Assembly (NCBI GenBank): GCA_026129865.1
Contig: JAHCHG010000014.1
Location: forward strand, 1 to 64,000
Source: Pyrinomonadaceae bacterium
Lineage (GTDB): Bacteria > Acidobacteriota > Blastocatellia > Pyrinomonadales > Pyrinomonadaceae
Reading direction: 5' to 3'
DNA: 64,000 nt
Positions 16,355-23,591 of the stretch are shown here, one piece after another. A model generated the notes under the pieces. It saw nothing but the letters and a program-made list of their open reading frames with translations. It was not told the DNA's origin and did no database searches. The number at the start of each line of letters is the position of its first letter. Within the stretch, counting starts at the first letter, position 1. A program made the position numbers and the translations under genes.

Positions 16355-17155
16355 ATGTCGCCTTATCCGAATTTGATCTCAGATTCCATTCTCGTCGGTG
16401 AAACGATCGAGCTTTTAAGACTAAACGGCGGTCGCGCTTCGGCTGTAAAAGTTGTCGATTACGTGATGAAGATCCGCCAAGCCGAACCCGGTTTGGCAAA
16501 GCTGCTCGTTTCCGATCTGGTTGGAACCGATCCGCGGCTTCATTTGAACGACGATGTCGTCGAACTCAAGCCGAACGTTCACGATTCACGCAAACTTATC
16601 GAATCCGATTTTGTCGTTTTTGATCTTGAAACGACCGGTGCCAAAGCGCCGCCGTGCAGGATCACTGAGATCGGCGCGTATCGCGTTTCTTCCGGCAAGA
16701 TAACCGATGAATTTCAAACACTTGTAAACCCGGAAACACCGATACCGGAATTTATTACCCAGCTGACCGGAATATCCGATTCAATGGTTAAAAGCGCGCC
16801 GAGATTTTCCGAGGTCGCCGCCGATTTTATGGAGTTCATCGGCGATTCGATCCTTGTTGCGCATAATGCACCGTTCGATATGCGCTTTTTAAATTTTGAG
16901 ATCGGCAGAATTCACGAAAATTATCGTGTCGGAAATCCTCATCTCTGTACGGTTAAGCTTTCGCGCCGGTTAAATAAGAATGTCGCAAATCACAAACTCA
17001 ACACGCTTGCCGAATATTACTCGATCTCACTCGAAAATCATCACCGTGCCAGCGACGATGCGCGCGCTACCGCGCAGATCTTTGTAAATCTTCTGACGGA
17101 AATGGAGAACATTGGTGTATTCGATCTCGGCGGCGCTCAGAAAATTCGCGCTTAA
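16355..17155 (+). CDS. DEDDh 3'-5' exonuclease (DnaQ/epsilon-like) with an N-terminal extra domain
   Basis: The 266-aa protein has the RNase-T/DnaQ exonuclease fold at about residues 85-250: FVVFDLETTG with Asp90 and Glu92, VAHNAPFDMRFL with the third acidic residue, and HHRASDDARATAQIF with the DEDDh histidine and last aspartate. It would remove 3' nucleotides in proofreading or repair. Residues 1-80 (TIELLRLNGGRASAVKVVDYV) form a small helical domain, possibly winged-helix, as in PolC-like or UvrC-fused relatives. I start at the ATG at 16355; an upstream frame into pyrE looks non-coding. Confidence 0.88.
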   Translation: MSPYPNLISDSILVGETIELLRLNGGRASAVKVVDYVMKIRQAEPGLAKLLVSDLVGTDPRLHLNDDVVELKPNVHDSRKLIESDFVVFDLETTGAKAPPCRITEIGAYRVSSGKITDEFQTLVNPETPIPEFITQLTGISDSMVKSAPRFSEVAADFMEFIGDSILVAHNAPFDMRFLNFEIGRIHENYRVGNPHLCTVKLSRRLNKNVANHKLNTLAEYYSISLENHHRASDDARATAQIFVNLLTEMENIGVFDLGGAQKIRA

Positions 17156-17289
17156 TGCAAAAATCGAGCGCGGGTTGGCGCGTGTTTGGTGAATTGCGCT
17201 CATCGAACGTTTTAAAAGATTTTGCCCGCCGCGGCTTTTAATCGAACGTCGGCAAAGGTATCATTTCCGTTTCGATTTGGAGAAACGAT

Positions 17290-17712
17290 ATGACTAATGA
17301 AATGAATTTACCGCCGACGAACCAGCAGCAGCTTGATATAAGATCGACGCCGCGCGATGAAATGGGTTTGGTTCAGCTTGATAGTTTTGAATACGAATTT
17401 CCCGGCAACGAGATCTGGGTTGAGTTTGAGATTCCGGAGTTTACGGCGATCTGTCCATTTTCCGATTTTCCGGATTTTGCAACGATCAAGCTGAAATACG
17501 TCCCGAACAATCGCTGCATCGAACTGAAAAGTTTAAAGCTTTATATCAACGGTTTTCGTGAGATAAAGATCTTTCACGAACATGTTATCAATTTGATCCT
17601 GGAAGATTTTGTAAAGGCGTGCGATCCGCTGAAAGTTGAGATCGAGGGCGATTTTAACGTGCGCGGAAATATAAAAACCGTCGTCCGCGCGAGCTATCGA
17701 AAAAGCGAATAG
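17290..17712 (+). CDS. queF: NADPH-dependent preQ0 reductase
   Basis: QueF reduces the nitrile of 7-cyano-7-deazaguanine to preQ1 in queuosine synthesis. The 140-aa size fits the single-domain (YkvM) type. The catalytic pair is Cys55 and Asp62 in [17 protein letters not shown]. The NADPH motif of the family is seen as [19 protein letters not shown] lies eight bases before the ATG. No other queuosine genes are in the window. Confidence 0.95.
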   Translation: MTNEMNLPPTNQQQLDIRSTPRDEMGLVQLDSFEYEFPGNEIWVEFEIPEFTAICPFSDFPDFATIKLKYVPNNRCIELKSLKLYINGFREIKIFHEHVINLILEDFVKACDPLKVEIEGDFNVRGNIKTVVRASYRKSE

Positions 17713-17740
17713 TGACAAAATCGAACGCGATAAAGAAATA

Positions 17741-17778
17741 GGCGAGAAGCGTTTACCGCTTCCCGCCTTTACTTTTTT
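17741..17778 (+). terminator. Terminator between convergent queF and carD
   Basis: The stem GGCGAGAAGCG (17741-17751) pairs with CGCTTCCCGCC (17757-17767) with one mismatch. It is followed by TTTACTTTTTT. It lies 28 bp after the queF stop and may also serve carD from the other side. Confidence 0.75.
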
Positions 17779-17792
17779 AACCGCTGTATCGA

Positions 17793-18335
17793 TCAATGAT
17801 TTGTCGCCGACATTACCGAAGGCTGCGTGTCCAAATGCTTATCGCAAGCGTGTTCGATCAATTTATCGATCTTTTCCGAAAACTTTGCTTCCTTTGCCAA
17901 ACCGGCGTTTGTAACTTCGGAAACGATCAAAAACTTTGCTTTTTCCATCAAAGATTGTTCACGGAAAGAAAGTTTCTTTTCACTGCTTAAAAACGTCAAT
18001 TTCTTCAGGACATCGGCAGCTTCGAAAACATCGCCGGATTGAAGCTTTTCATTGAATTCGCGTGAACGTACCTTCCAGTCGCTTGAAACATCTTCGAAAT
18101 CTTTTTCAAGATTATTCATCAAACTCTCAAGCTGTTTTTCGGTGATTATCGGTCTCAGTCCAACAGCTTCTACATTGTCGGTCGGAACGAATATGGTTGA
18201 ATTGTCGCTCAAAACTCTGAGAGCGTAAAAGCTCATCGAATTTCCGCCAATCTTTTTCTTTTCAATATCCTCAACCATGCAAACACCCTGGTTCGGATAA
18301 GCAACTTTCTGTCCGACGATCAGTTCCATACTCAT
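17793..18335 (-). CDS. CarD/CdnL-family transcription regulator
   Basis: CarD-type proteins bind the RNA polymerase beta subunit and stabilise open complexes, often at rRNA and housekeeping promoters. The 180-aa protein has the Tudor-like RNAP-interacting domain at its start (MELIVGQKVAYPNQGVCMVEDI, VPTDNVEAVGLRPI) and a helical C-terminal domain (LEKDFEDVSSDWKVRSREFNEKL). I chose the ATG at 18335 (MSMELIV) because AAGGAG precedes it at good distance. The gene has its own extended -10 promoter and converges on queF. Confidence 0.92.
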   Translation of the reverse strand: MSMELIVGQKVAYPNQGVCMVEDIEKKKIGGNSMSFYALRVLSDNSTIFVPTDNVEAVGLRPIITEKQLESLMNNLEKDFEDVSSDWKVRSREFNEKLQSGDVFEAADVLKKLTFLSSEKKLSFREQSLMEKAKFLIVSEVTNAGLAKEAKFSEKIDKLIEHACDKHLDTQPSVMSATNH

Positions 18336-18423
18336 AAATCTCCTTTTCAATTAACCAAATCCAAAAAATATAACGGTCCCGGTAGCACCGGTCTATTCGA
18401 AGCCAATACTGCGAGGTGCTTCC

Positions 18424-18432
18424 ATTATATCA
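18424..18432 (-). promoter_or_regulatory. Extended -10 promoter of carD
   Basis: On the minus strand TGATATAAT forms a TGn-TATAAT extended -10 element about 90 bp upstream of the carD start. No good -35 hexamer is present at 17 bp, as is allowed for extended -10 promoters. Confidence 0.5.
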
Positions 18433-18474
18433 TATCGGAGCGCGATCGGGAAAAGTTGTCTCAAACTACTGAGA

Positions 18475-19536
18475 CTACAGGTGCTTAGCCGGAAGCTCGA
18501 TGGAAAATGTAGTGCCTTTTCCGACGGCGGAGGCAACATTGACTTCGCCGCCGTGCAGCCTCGCGAGGTGTTTTACGATCGCAAGTCCCAAGCCCGTGCC
18601 GCCGATCTCGTTACTTCGCGCCCGGTCCGTACGGTAAAATCGTTCAAAGATGCGAACCTGATGTTCCGGCGGAATTCCGTTGCCGGAATCGGTGATGGAA
18701 ATAATGTTTTTCGCCGCCGAAGATGTATGACGGACAACGACGGTTCCGCCTTCGCGGTTAAATTTGATCGCATTATCAATGAGGTTTGTGAGCATTTGTC
18801 CAAGCCGCATAACATCGGCGAAAACGCGAACTTCTTTATCGATTTCGCTGACCAAAGAAATGCGCCGGTCCGCCGCTTTCGAAGATAGATTCGTAAACGC
18901 TTCGTCAACCTGCGGACCAAGAGCGATCAGCTGCGGGTCTATCCGGATCGTCCCCGATTCGATCGAGGACAGCTCCAAAATGTCGTCGATCAAATGATGC
19001 ATCCGTTCGGCATTTTTACGGATAACACGCAAAAAACGCGAATTATTTTCCTTGTCTTCGATCGCGCCGTCTTCGAGCGTTTCGACGAATGCGAGGATCG
19101 ATGTCAAAGGTGTTCTTAGCTCGTGAGAGATATTCGATAAAAACTCCTGCCGGATATTTTCAAGCCTTTCTATCTTTGTAACATCGTAAAAAACGCCGAC
19201 GGCGGAACGCGATCCGTTGATCTCGATCGGCGCAACGCGGACGTTGAATTTCCGAAGATCCTTGCCCGCGGTTTCCAGGCGAATTTCGCTTGAAATGTCA
19301 GATTCGAGCGCCTTTCGGTAAGCTTCATGAACGTCCGGATCGCGAATTACCTCGCTCAGCCGGCGGTCTTTCAGCGTTTCAAAATTCCGGGAAAAGATGA
19401 TTTCGGCAGCGGAGTTTGCCAGCAGGATTCGAGTGTTCGGTCCGGTGATTATGACCGATTCGCTCATGGTCTCGAGCATATTGCTCAATGTTAAAAGTGA
19501 GATCTCTTCGTTGATCCTGGAGTGCGGAATGATCAT
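18475..19536 (-). CDS. PhoR-like PAS sensor histidine kinase
   Basis: 353 aa. Residues about 15-120 form a PAS domain (VIITGPNTRILLANSAAEIIF). The HisKA block follows with FLSNISHELRTPL and phospho-acceptor His138. Then come the ATPase motifs N (LTNLIDNAIKFNREGG), G1 (ITDSGNGIP) and G2 (GGTGLGLAIVKHL). No membrane helix is present, unlike classical PhoR. The start overlaps the stop of the response-regulator gene by 4 bp, so the two are translationally coupled. The stimulus is probably phosphate or envelope state, by analogy only. Confidence 0.9.
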   Translation of the reverse strand: MIIPHSRINEEISLLTLSNMLETMSESVIITGPNTRILLANSAAEIIFSRNFETLKDRRLSEVIRDPDVHEAYRKALESDISSEIRLETAGKDLRKFNVRVAPIEINGSRSAVGVFYDVTKIERLENIRQEFLSNISHELRTPLTSILAFVETLEDGAIEDKENNSRFLRVIRKNAERMHHLIDDILELSSIESGTIRIDPQLIALGPQVDEAFTNLSSKAADRRISLVSEIDKEVRVFADVMRLGQMLTNLIDNAIKFNREGGTVVVRHTSSAAKNIISITDSGNGIPPEHQVRIFERFYRTDRARSNEIGGTGLGLAIVKHLARLHGGEVNVASAVGKGTTFSIELPAKHL

Positions 19537-20219
19537 TTTTCTTCAATAAACCGGTATCCGATACCGACAACGGTTTCGATGCTATCTCCGCAAACTCCCA
19601 ATTTTTGACGAAGCCGGCGGATATGAACATCCAGCGTGCGCGAGTCGCCGAAATAACTGTAGCCCCAAATATTATCGAGAAGCTGTTGTCGAGTTGCGAC
19701 GCGTCCGATGTTTTTTACAAGATGCGTCAAAAGAGCAAATTCCTTTCTGGTCAGCTTTACATCTTCGCCGCAGCAGCTTACGCGAATATCTTCAAAATCG
19801 ATCGCCAATCGTTTGTCTTTGTATTCCTTGACGGTGTCTTTATCGACGCGGCGCAGCACGGCGCGGACGCGCGCAACTACCTCTTTAATCGAAAACGGTT
19901 TGACTATGTAATCATCGGCGCCGATATCCAGACCGGCGATTCTGTCGGTTTCACCGGCTTTTGCGGTGAGCATTATTATCGGGGTTTTCTCCGTCAGCGG
20001 TTCACGGCGAAGCCGCCGGCAGAGTTCCATCCCGCTCATTCCCGGAAGCATTAGATCGAGGACGATCAGCGTCGGCGGGTATTTTTCGTCGAGCGCCAGC
20101 CGCAATCCTTTTTCGCCTGATTCAGCCACCACGGGACGAAAACCTTCACGTTTGAAGTTGTAATGTAAACTTTCCGCGATGTCGGCGTCGTCTTCGACTA
20201 TCAATATTTGCTGAAGCAT
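19533..20219 (-). CDS. OmpR/PhoB-family response regulator
   Basis: 228 aa. The receiver domain spans residues 1-120 with phospho-acceptor Asp55 (LIVLDLMLPGMSG), acidic pocket EDDAD, and the conserved DDYIVKPF lysine. The winged-helix DNA-binding domain (LTRKEFALLTHLVKNIGRV, YFGDSRTLDVHIRRLRQKLG) is of PhoB type. With its coupled kinase and nearby Ppx/GppA and SixA genes it may govern phosphate responses, but no clear Pho box was identified upstream. Confidence 0.93.
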   Translation of the reverse strand: MLQQILIVEDDADIAESLHYNFKREGFRPVVAESGEKGLRLALDEKYPPTLIVLDLMLPGMSGMELCRRLRREPLTEKTPIIMLTAKAGETDRIAGLDIGADDYIVKPFSIKEVVARVRAVLRRVDKDTVKEYKDKRLAIDFEDIRVSCCGEDVKLTRKEFALLTHLVKNIGRVATRQQLLDNIWGYSYFGDSRTLDVHIRRLRQKLGVCGDSIETVVGIGYRFIEEK

Positions 20220-20428
20220 AATCTTTGTATTTTGTAATATGGTCCTTCAAAAACGCCGCTTCCCGTCCGTAACCTGACGATGGCAAAACGTTCTAACGGC
20301 AACACTCCGGTTTCATTCCAAAAAACTAAGATTAAACTTGAAATATGAAACGGTCATTAAATAAATGTTAACTTCAGATTAAATTAACTCCGATTCATCA
20401 AACTCTTCCCGACAAACTCAAAACAACT

Positions 20429-20917
20429 TCAGTTCAAATCTTTTGGACGGATGAGTTCGACCAAAGTTCCGCAGTCCGGCAAGGTCTCGTTCCAGTTGTC
20501 GATATCGAGTTCGATCCATGCAAGCGCAGCCGTCGGCATAGTTTCTAATTCGCCGGTCAAAACGCGGACAAGATTTTCGAATCCCGGATTATGTCCGAAC
20601 AAAAGCGCCGTTTCGAAATTGTCCCCGATCTCGGATACAACTTCCAAAAGTTCTGAAACGCTGGCACCGTAAATCCGCGGATCAAAATCGATCTCGACGG
20701 AAAAACCGCCCGCTTTCTTTACAAGTTCGGCAGTCTGTTTCGCGCGATTCGCCGGTGAAGAGATCACTTTGTCCGGTTCGTCGGACAGTTCTTCCAAAAC
20801 GCGTCCCATTTTCGGCGCAGCCTCCATTCCGCGATCGTTAAGCGGACGTTCGAAATCGGACAAACTTGAATTGTCCCAGCTGGATTTGGCGTGGCGCATC
20901 AAAAATAGAGTTTTCAT
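20429..20917 (-). CDS. sixA: SixA-like phosphohistidine phosphatase
   Basis: 162 aa of the histidine-phosphatase (phosphoglycerate-mutase-like) fold in its short SixA form. The N-terminus MKTLFLMRHAKSSW holds the RHG-like motif with nucleophilic His9. NDRGMEAAPKMG, ISSPANRAKQTA and LLFGHNPGFENL hold the remaining active-site arginines and histidine. SixA removes phosphate from histidine phosphotransfer domains. It is 1 bp from the CBS-domain gene upstream, so the two are an operon. Confidence 0.9.
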   Translation of the reverse strand: MKTLFLMRHAKSSWDNSSLSDFERPLNDRGMEAAPKMGRVLEELSDEPDKVISSPANRAKQTAELVKKAGGFSVEIDFDPRIYGASVSELLEVVSEIGDNFETALLFGHNPGFENLVRVLTGELETMPTAALAWIELDIDNWNETLPDCGTLVELIRPKDLN

Positions 20918-20918
20918 A

Positions 20919-21380
20919 TTATTCCTCGATCTCCCGCAAAACTATCGGTCCGGCACGCGAAATGGACGACATTGCTGCAAAGATCTTCTTTGTCAGCTTC
21001 TTATCCATTTTTTTGATGTTGAAAAAATCTGCGATCGAAATTATTCCGGCGAGTTTATCTTCTTTTCCAATTACCGGAAGCCGGCGAATGCGGCGTTTTT
21101 TCATTTTTTTCAAAGCGGTTTCAATATCGTCCGATCTGTCGCAAACAGCCGTTTTTCGGCTCATCGCTTGTTCGACCTTGAGATCGGAAAGCGTTCCTCC
21201 GAACTTTGCCGCAGCGAGACAAATATCGCGGTCGGTGATCATTCCAACCGGACGGTCTTTATCGTCCACAACCGGCAGCGCGCCGCAGCTTTTCATTTGC
21301 ATTAGGTCAGCAGCTGTTTTCAATGTTTCGTCGCGTTTGCAGCTTACGACCGCTTTTGTCATCACCTTTTTTACTTTCAT
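20919..21380 (-). CDS. Tandem CBS-domain protein
   Basis: About 153 aa with two CBS domains (VKKVMTKAVVSCKRDETLKT and VEQAMSRKTAVCDRSDDIET start the two repeats). Each has the GMITDRDICLA or GIISIADFF strand-helix end. Such pairs bind adenine nucleotides and act as energy sensors. I start at the ATG at 21380, preceded by AGGACGG; the longer frame to 21446 overlaps the divergent Ppx/GppA promoter region. It pairs with sixA. Confidence 0.88.
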   Translation of the reverse strand: MKVKKVMTKAVVSCKRDETLKTAADLMQMKSCGALPVVDDKDRPVGMITDRDICLAAAKFGGTLSDLKVEQAMSRKTAVCDRSDDIETALKKMKKRRIRRLPVIGKEDKLAGIISIADFFNIKKMDKKLTKKIFAAMSSISRAGPIVLREIEE

Positions 21381-21434
21381 AAACCGTCCTAAAATAGATA
21401 TTTCCGCCGGGAATGCATTATTATCTCTTAAAAG

Positions 21435-23003
21435 ATGAAAACACAAAAACTGGCGGCGATCGATATCGGTTCAAATTCTCTTAAGCTTGTAATCGTCGAA
21501 GCCGCGGCAAGCGATTCATTCACAGTAATTCTTCAGATCCGCGAACGCGTTCGCCTCGGGCATGAAACATTGAAAACGAGGCATTTATCCGCAGAAGCCG
21601 TAAAGATGTCGGTCGAAGTGATCAACCGTTTTCGCGCGATCGCCGAAAGCCGCGGTGCCGACGCGCTTGTTGCCGTTGCCACCGCCGCGGTTCGGGAAGC
21701 GGAAAATTCGGCGGATTTCGTAAAAGCGATTAAAAAACAAACCGGCGTTTACGTTGATGTTCTGTCTTCGATCGAAGAAGCGCGATTGATCGGCATTGCC
21801 GTCGCGCAAAACGCCGGGTTCGAGTATTCCGGAACGCTTCTAAATATTGACATCGGCGGTGGATCGACGGAGCTTTCGCTGATGAAAAACGGTGAACCGC
21901 ATAAATTATTTTCATTAAAACTAGGCGCGGTCGGGTCTACCGAAAAGTTTTTGTTCAGCGATCCGCCGGGCGAAAATGAGATCCAAAATCTTAGAAAAGA
22001 GATCAACTTCGCGCTCGAACGTCCGCTGCGAAAAATTGGCGGTGAGACGTGGGATGATTCTACCGGCTCATCCGGCACGATCCTGAATCTTGGCGCACTG
22101 TTGAATCATCGCGAATCTGTCGATCCGAGCGAAAATCTCGAAATAGAACTTGGCGCCCTTATCGAACTGAACCGGCGGTTGGCGAAAATGCCGCTTAAGC
22201 GCCGCGCAATGCTCGGCACGATCAGCCCGCAGCGCGCAGAAGTTATCATTGCGGGCGGTCAAATTCTGGAAGGAGTAATGCGCGCGCTAAAGATCGAAAA
22301 ACTTCATCCCAGCCCTTATGCATTGCGCGAAGGCGTCATCATTGATTATCTCCGGGAGATCGAAGCCGAATCGCTGCCGCCGGTTCCGGATGTGGAAGAT
22401 GCCAAGCTCCGGGATATCTTTGCCGTCGGGCGCCGGTACGGTTATGAAGAAAGACATGCGCTGCAGGTAGCGAAGCTGGCGCAAAAGATCTTTGATTCTC
22501 TCGCGCCGATCTATAAATTGAAGCGGCACGGACGAACGCTTTTGTCTGCCGCCGCGCTTTTGCACGACATCGGCTATCACATTTCGCATGAATCTCACCA
22601 TAAGCATTCGCTTTATTTGATCAAACATTCCGAAATAACGGGTTTTTCGGAGCAGGAAAAACTGATCATCGCAAACATTGCGCGATATCATCGCGGGTCT
22701 ATTCCAAAGATCAAGCACGTCGATTTTCAGATGCTGAGCCAAAAGGACCGCCGGCTTGTCGTTCGTCTCGCCGCCATCCTCCGGTTAGCCGACGCGCTCG
22801 ACCGCGGATACGATAGTCACGTCGACGACATTGAGTTTAGTCTCGATGACGAAAACCTGTTAATCAAGATCGTCAGCGATCAAAACTGCGAGATCGAATA
22901 TCAGGCGGTCGAAGATAAAAAGGACCTGTTCGAATCTGCCTTTGAATGCAGATTAGTGCCGGTTCGCGACGGTAGAAACGCAAATCCCGCATTTGTGGCT
23001 TGA
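21435..23003 (+). CDS. Ppx/GppA phosphatase with C-terminal HD domain
   Basis: The 522-aa protein degrades polyphosphate or pppGpp. Residues 1-300 are the actin-like Ppx/GppA ATPase fold (AIDIGSNSLKLVIVEAA; LLNIDIGGGSTELSLM). Residues about 320-480 are an HD-type domain (LLHDIGYHISHESHHKHSLY, IARYHRG), the arrangement seen in long exopolyphosphatases. It is divergent from the CBS-sixA-phoBR block and precedes mscL on the same strand, consistent with a phosphate and osmotic stress neighbourhood. Confidence 0.92.
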   Translation: MKTQKLAAIDIGSNSLKLVIVEAAASDSFTVILQIRERVRLGHETLKTRHLSAEAVKMSVEVINRFRAIAESRGADALVAVATAAVREAENSADFVKAIKKQTGVYVDVLSSIEEARLIGIAVAQNAGFEYSGTLLNIDIGGGSTELSLMKNGEPHKLFSLKLGAVGSTEKFLFSDPPGENEIQNLRKEINFALERPLRKIGGETWDDSTGSSGTILNLGALLNHRESVDPSENLEIELGALIELNRRLAKMPLKRRAMLGTISPQRAEVIIAGGQILEGVMRALKIEKLHPSPYALREGVIIDYLREIEAESLPPVPDVEDAKLRDIFAVGRRYGYEERHALQVAKLAQKIFDSLAPIYKLKRHGRTLLSAAALLHDIGYHISHESHHKHSLYLIKHSEITGFSEQEKLIIANIARYHRGSIPKIKHVDFQMLSQKDRRLVVRLAAILRLADALDRGYDSHVDDIEFSLDDENLLIKIVSDQNCEIEYQAVEDKKDLFESAFECRLVPVRDGRNANPAFVA

Positions 23004-23060
23004 CGCTGCCGGGCGCCGGACAAATAATTGGCGAATAACAAATTACGAGGAGTAACCTTT

Positions 23061-23489
23061 ATGTGGAAAGACTTTAAGAAGTTCATCGCACGCGGAAATG
23101 TGCTCGATCTGGCGGTCGGCGTTATCATCGGCGCAGCTTTCAGCAAGATAGTAACGACGCTGGTCGAAGGCATAATCATGCCGCCGATCGGCTGGTTAAC
23201 TTCGGGAATCGATTTTTCGAGCCTTTATTTCGACCCGAGCGGACGCTACTCAAATCTGCAGGATCCGAAAGCTATCGAAGAAGCGATAAAGAGCGGCGCG
23301 CCGCTGATAATGTACGGAAAATTTATCAACGATCTGATCATTTTCTTCATTGTCGCGTTTGTCATTTTCCTGATCGCGAAATGGGCACTGAAACTTTTTG
23401 CCGGTCTCGAACCGCCGCCGTCCCCGCCGAGTTCGGAAGAAAAACTTCTGACCGAAATTCGCGACATCTTGAAGGAAAGTAAGAATTAA
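23061..23489 (+). CDS. mscL: Large-conductance mechanosensitive channel
   Basis: MscL opens under membrane tension to release solutes in hypo-osmotic shock. 142 aa. The first helix has the gate signature FIARGNVLDLAVGVIIGAAF. A periplasmic loop of about 50 residues follows (larger than in E. coli), then the second helix IFFIVAFVIFLIAKWAL and the cytosolic bundle ending EKLLTEIRDILKE. The ATG at 23061 is used because GAGGAG lies nine bases upstream. Confidence 0.95.
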   Translation: MWKDFKKFIARGNVLDLAVGVIIGAAFSKIVTTLVEGIIMPPIGWLTSGIDFSSLYFDPSGRYSNLQDPKAIEEAIKSGAPLIMYGKFINDLIIFFIVAFVIFLIAKWALKLFAGLEPPPSPPSSEEKLLTEIRDILKESKN

Positions 23490-23546
23490 GTTACTTGTTT
23501 TGCGCCGATGATCCGATCATTCGAAGCGCTGAGAATCAGGCAGCAA

Positions 23547-23575
23547 AAAAGCGGGAGCGAAAAACTCCCGCTTTT
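23547..23575. terminator. Bidirectional terminator between mscL and the VIT-VWA gene
   Basis: An 11-bp perfect stem AAAAGCGGGAG (23547-23557) with CTCCCGCTTTT (23565-23575) has A-tract and T-tract arms. It can stop transcripts from both converging genes. Confidence 0.85.
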
Positions 23576-23591
23576 CGTTGATAAAGCGAAC

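Noticed and set aside
20220-20428. Pho box upstream of the PhoB-like gene
   Set aside because: TTAA-rich half repeats occur near 20365-20392, but spacing and match are too poor to call a PhoB site.
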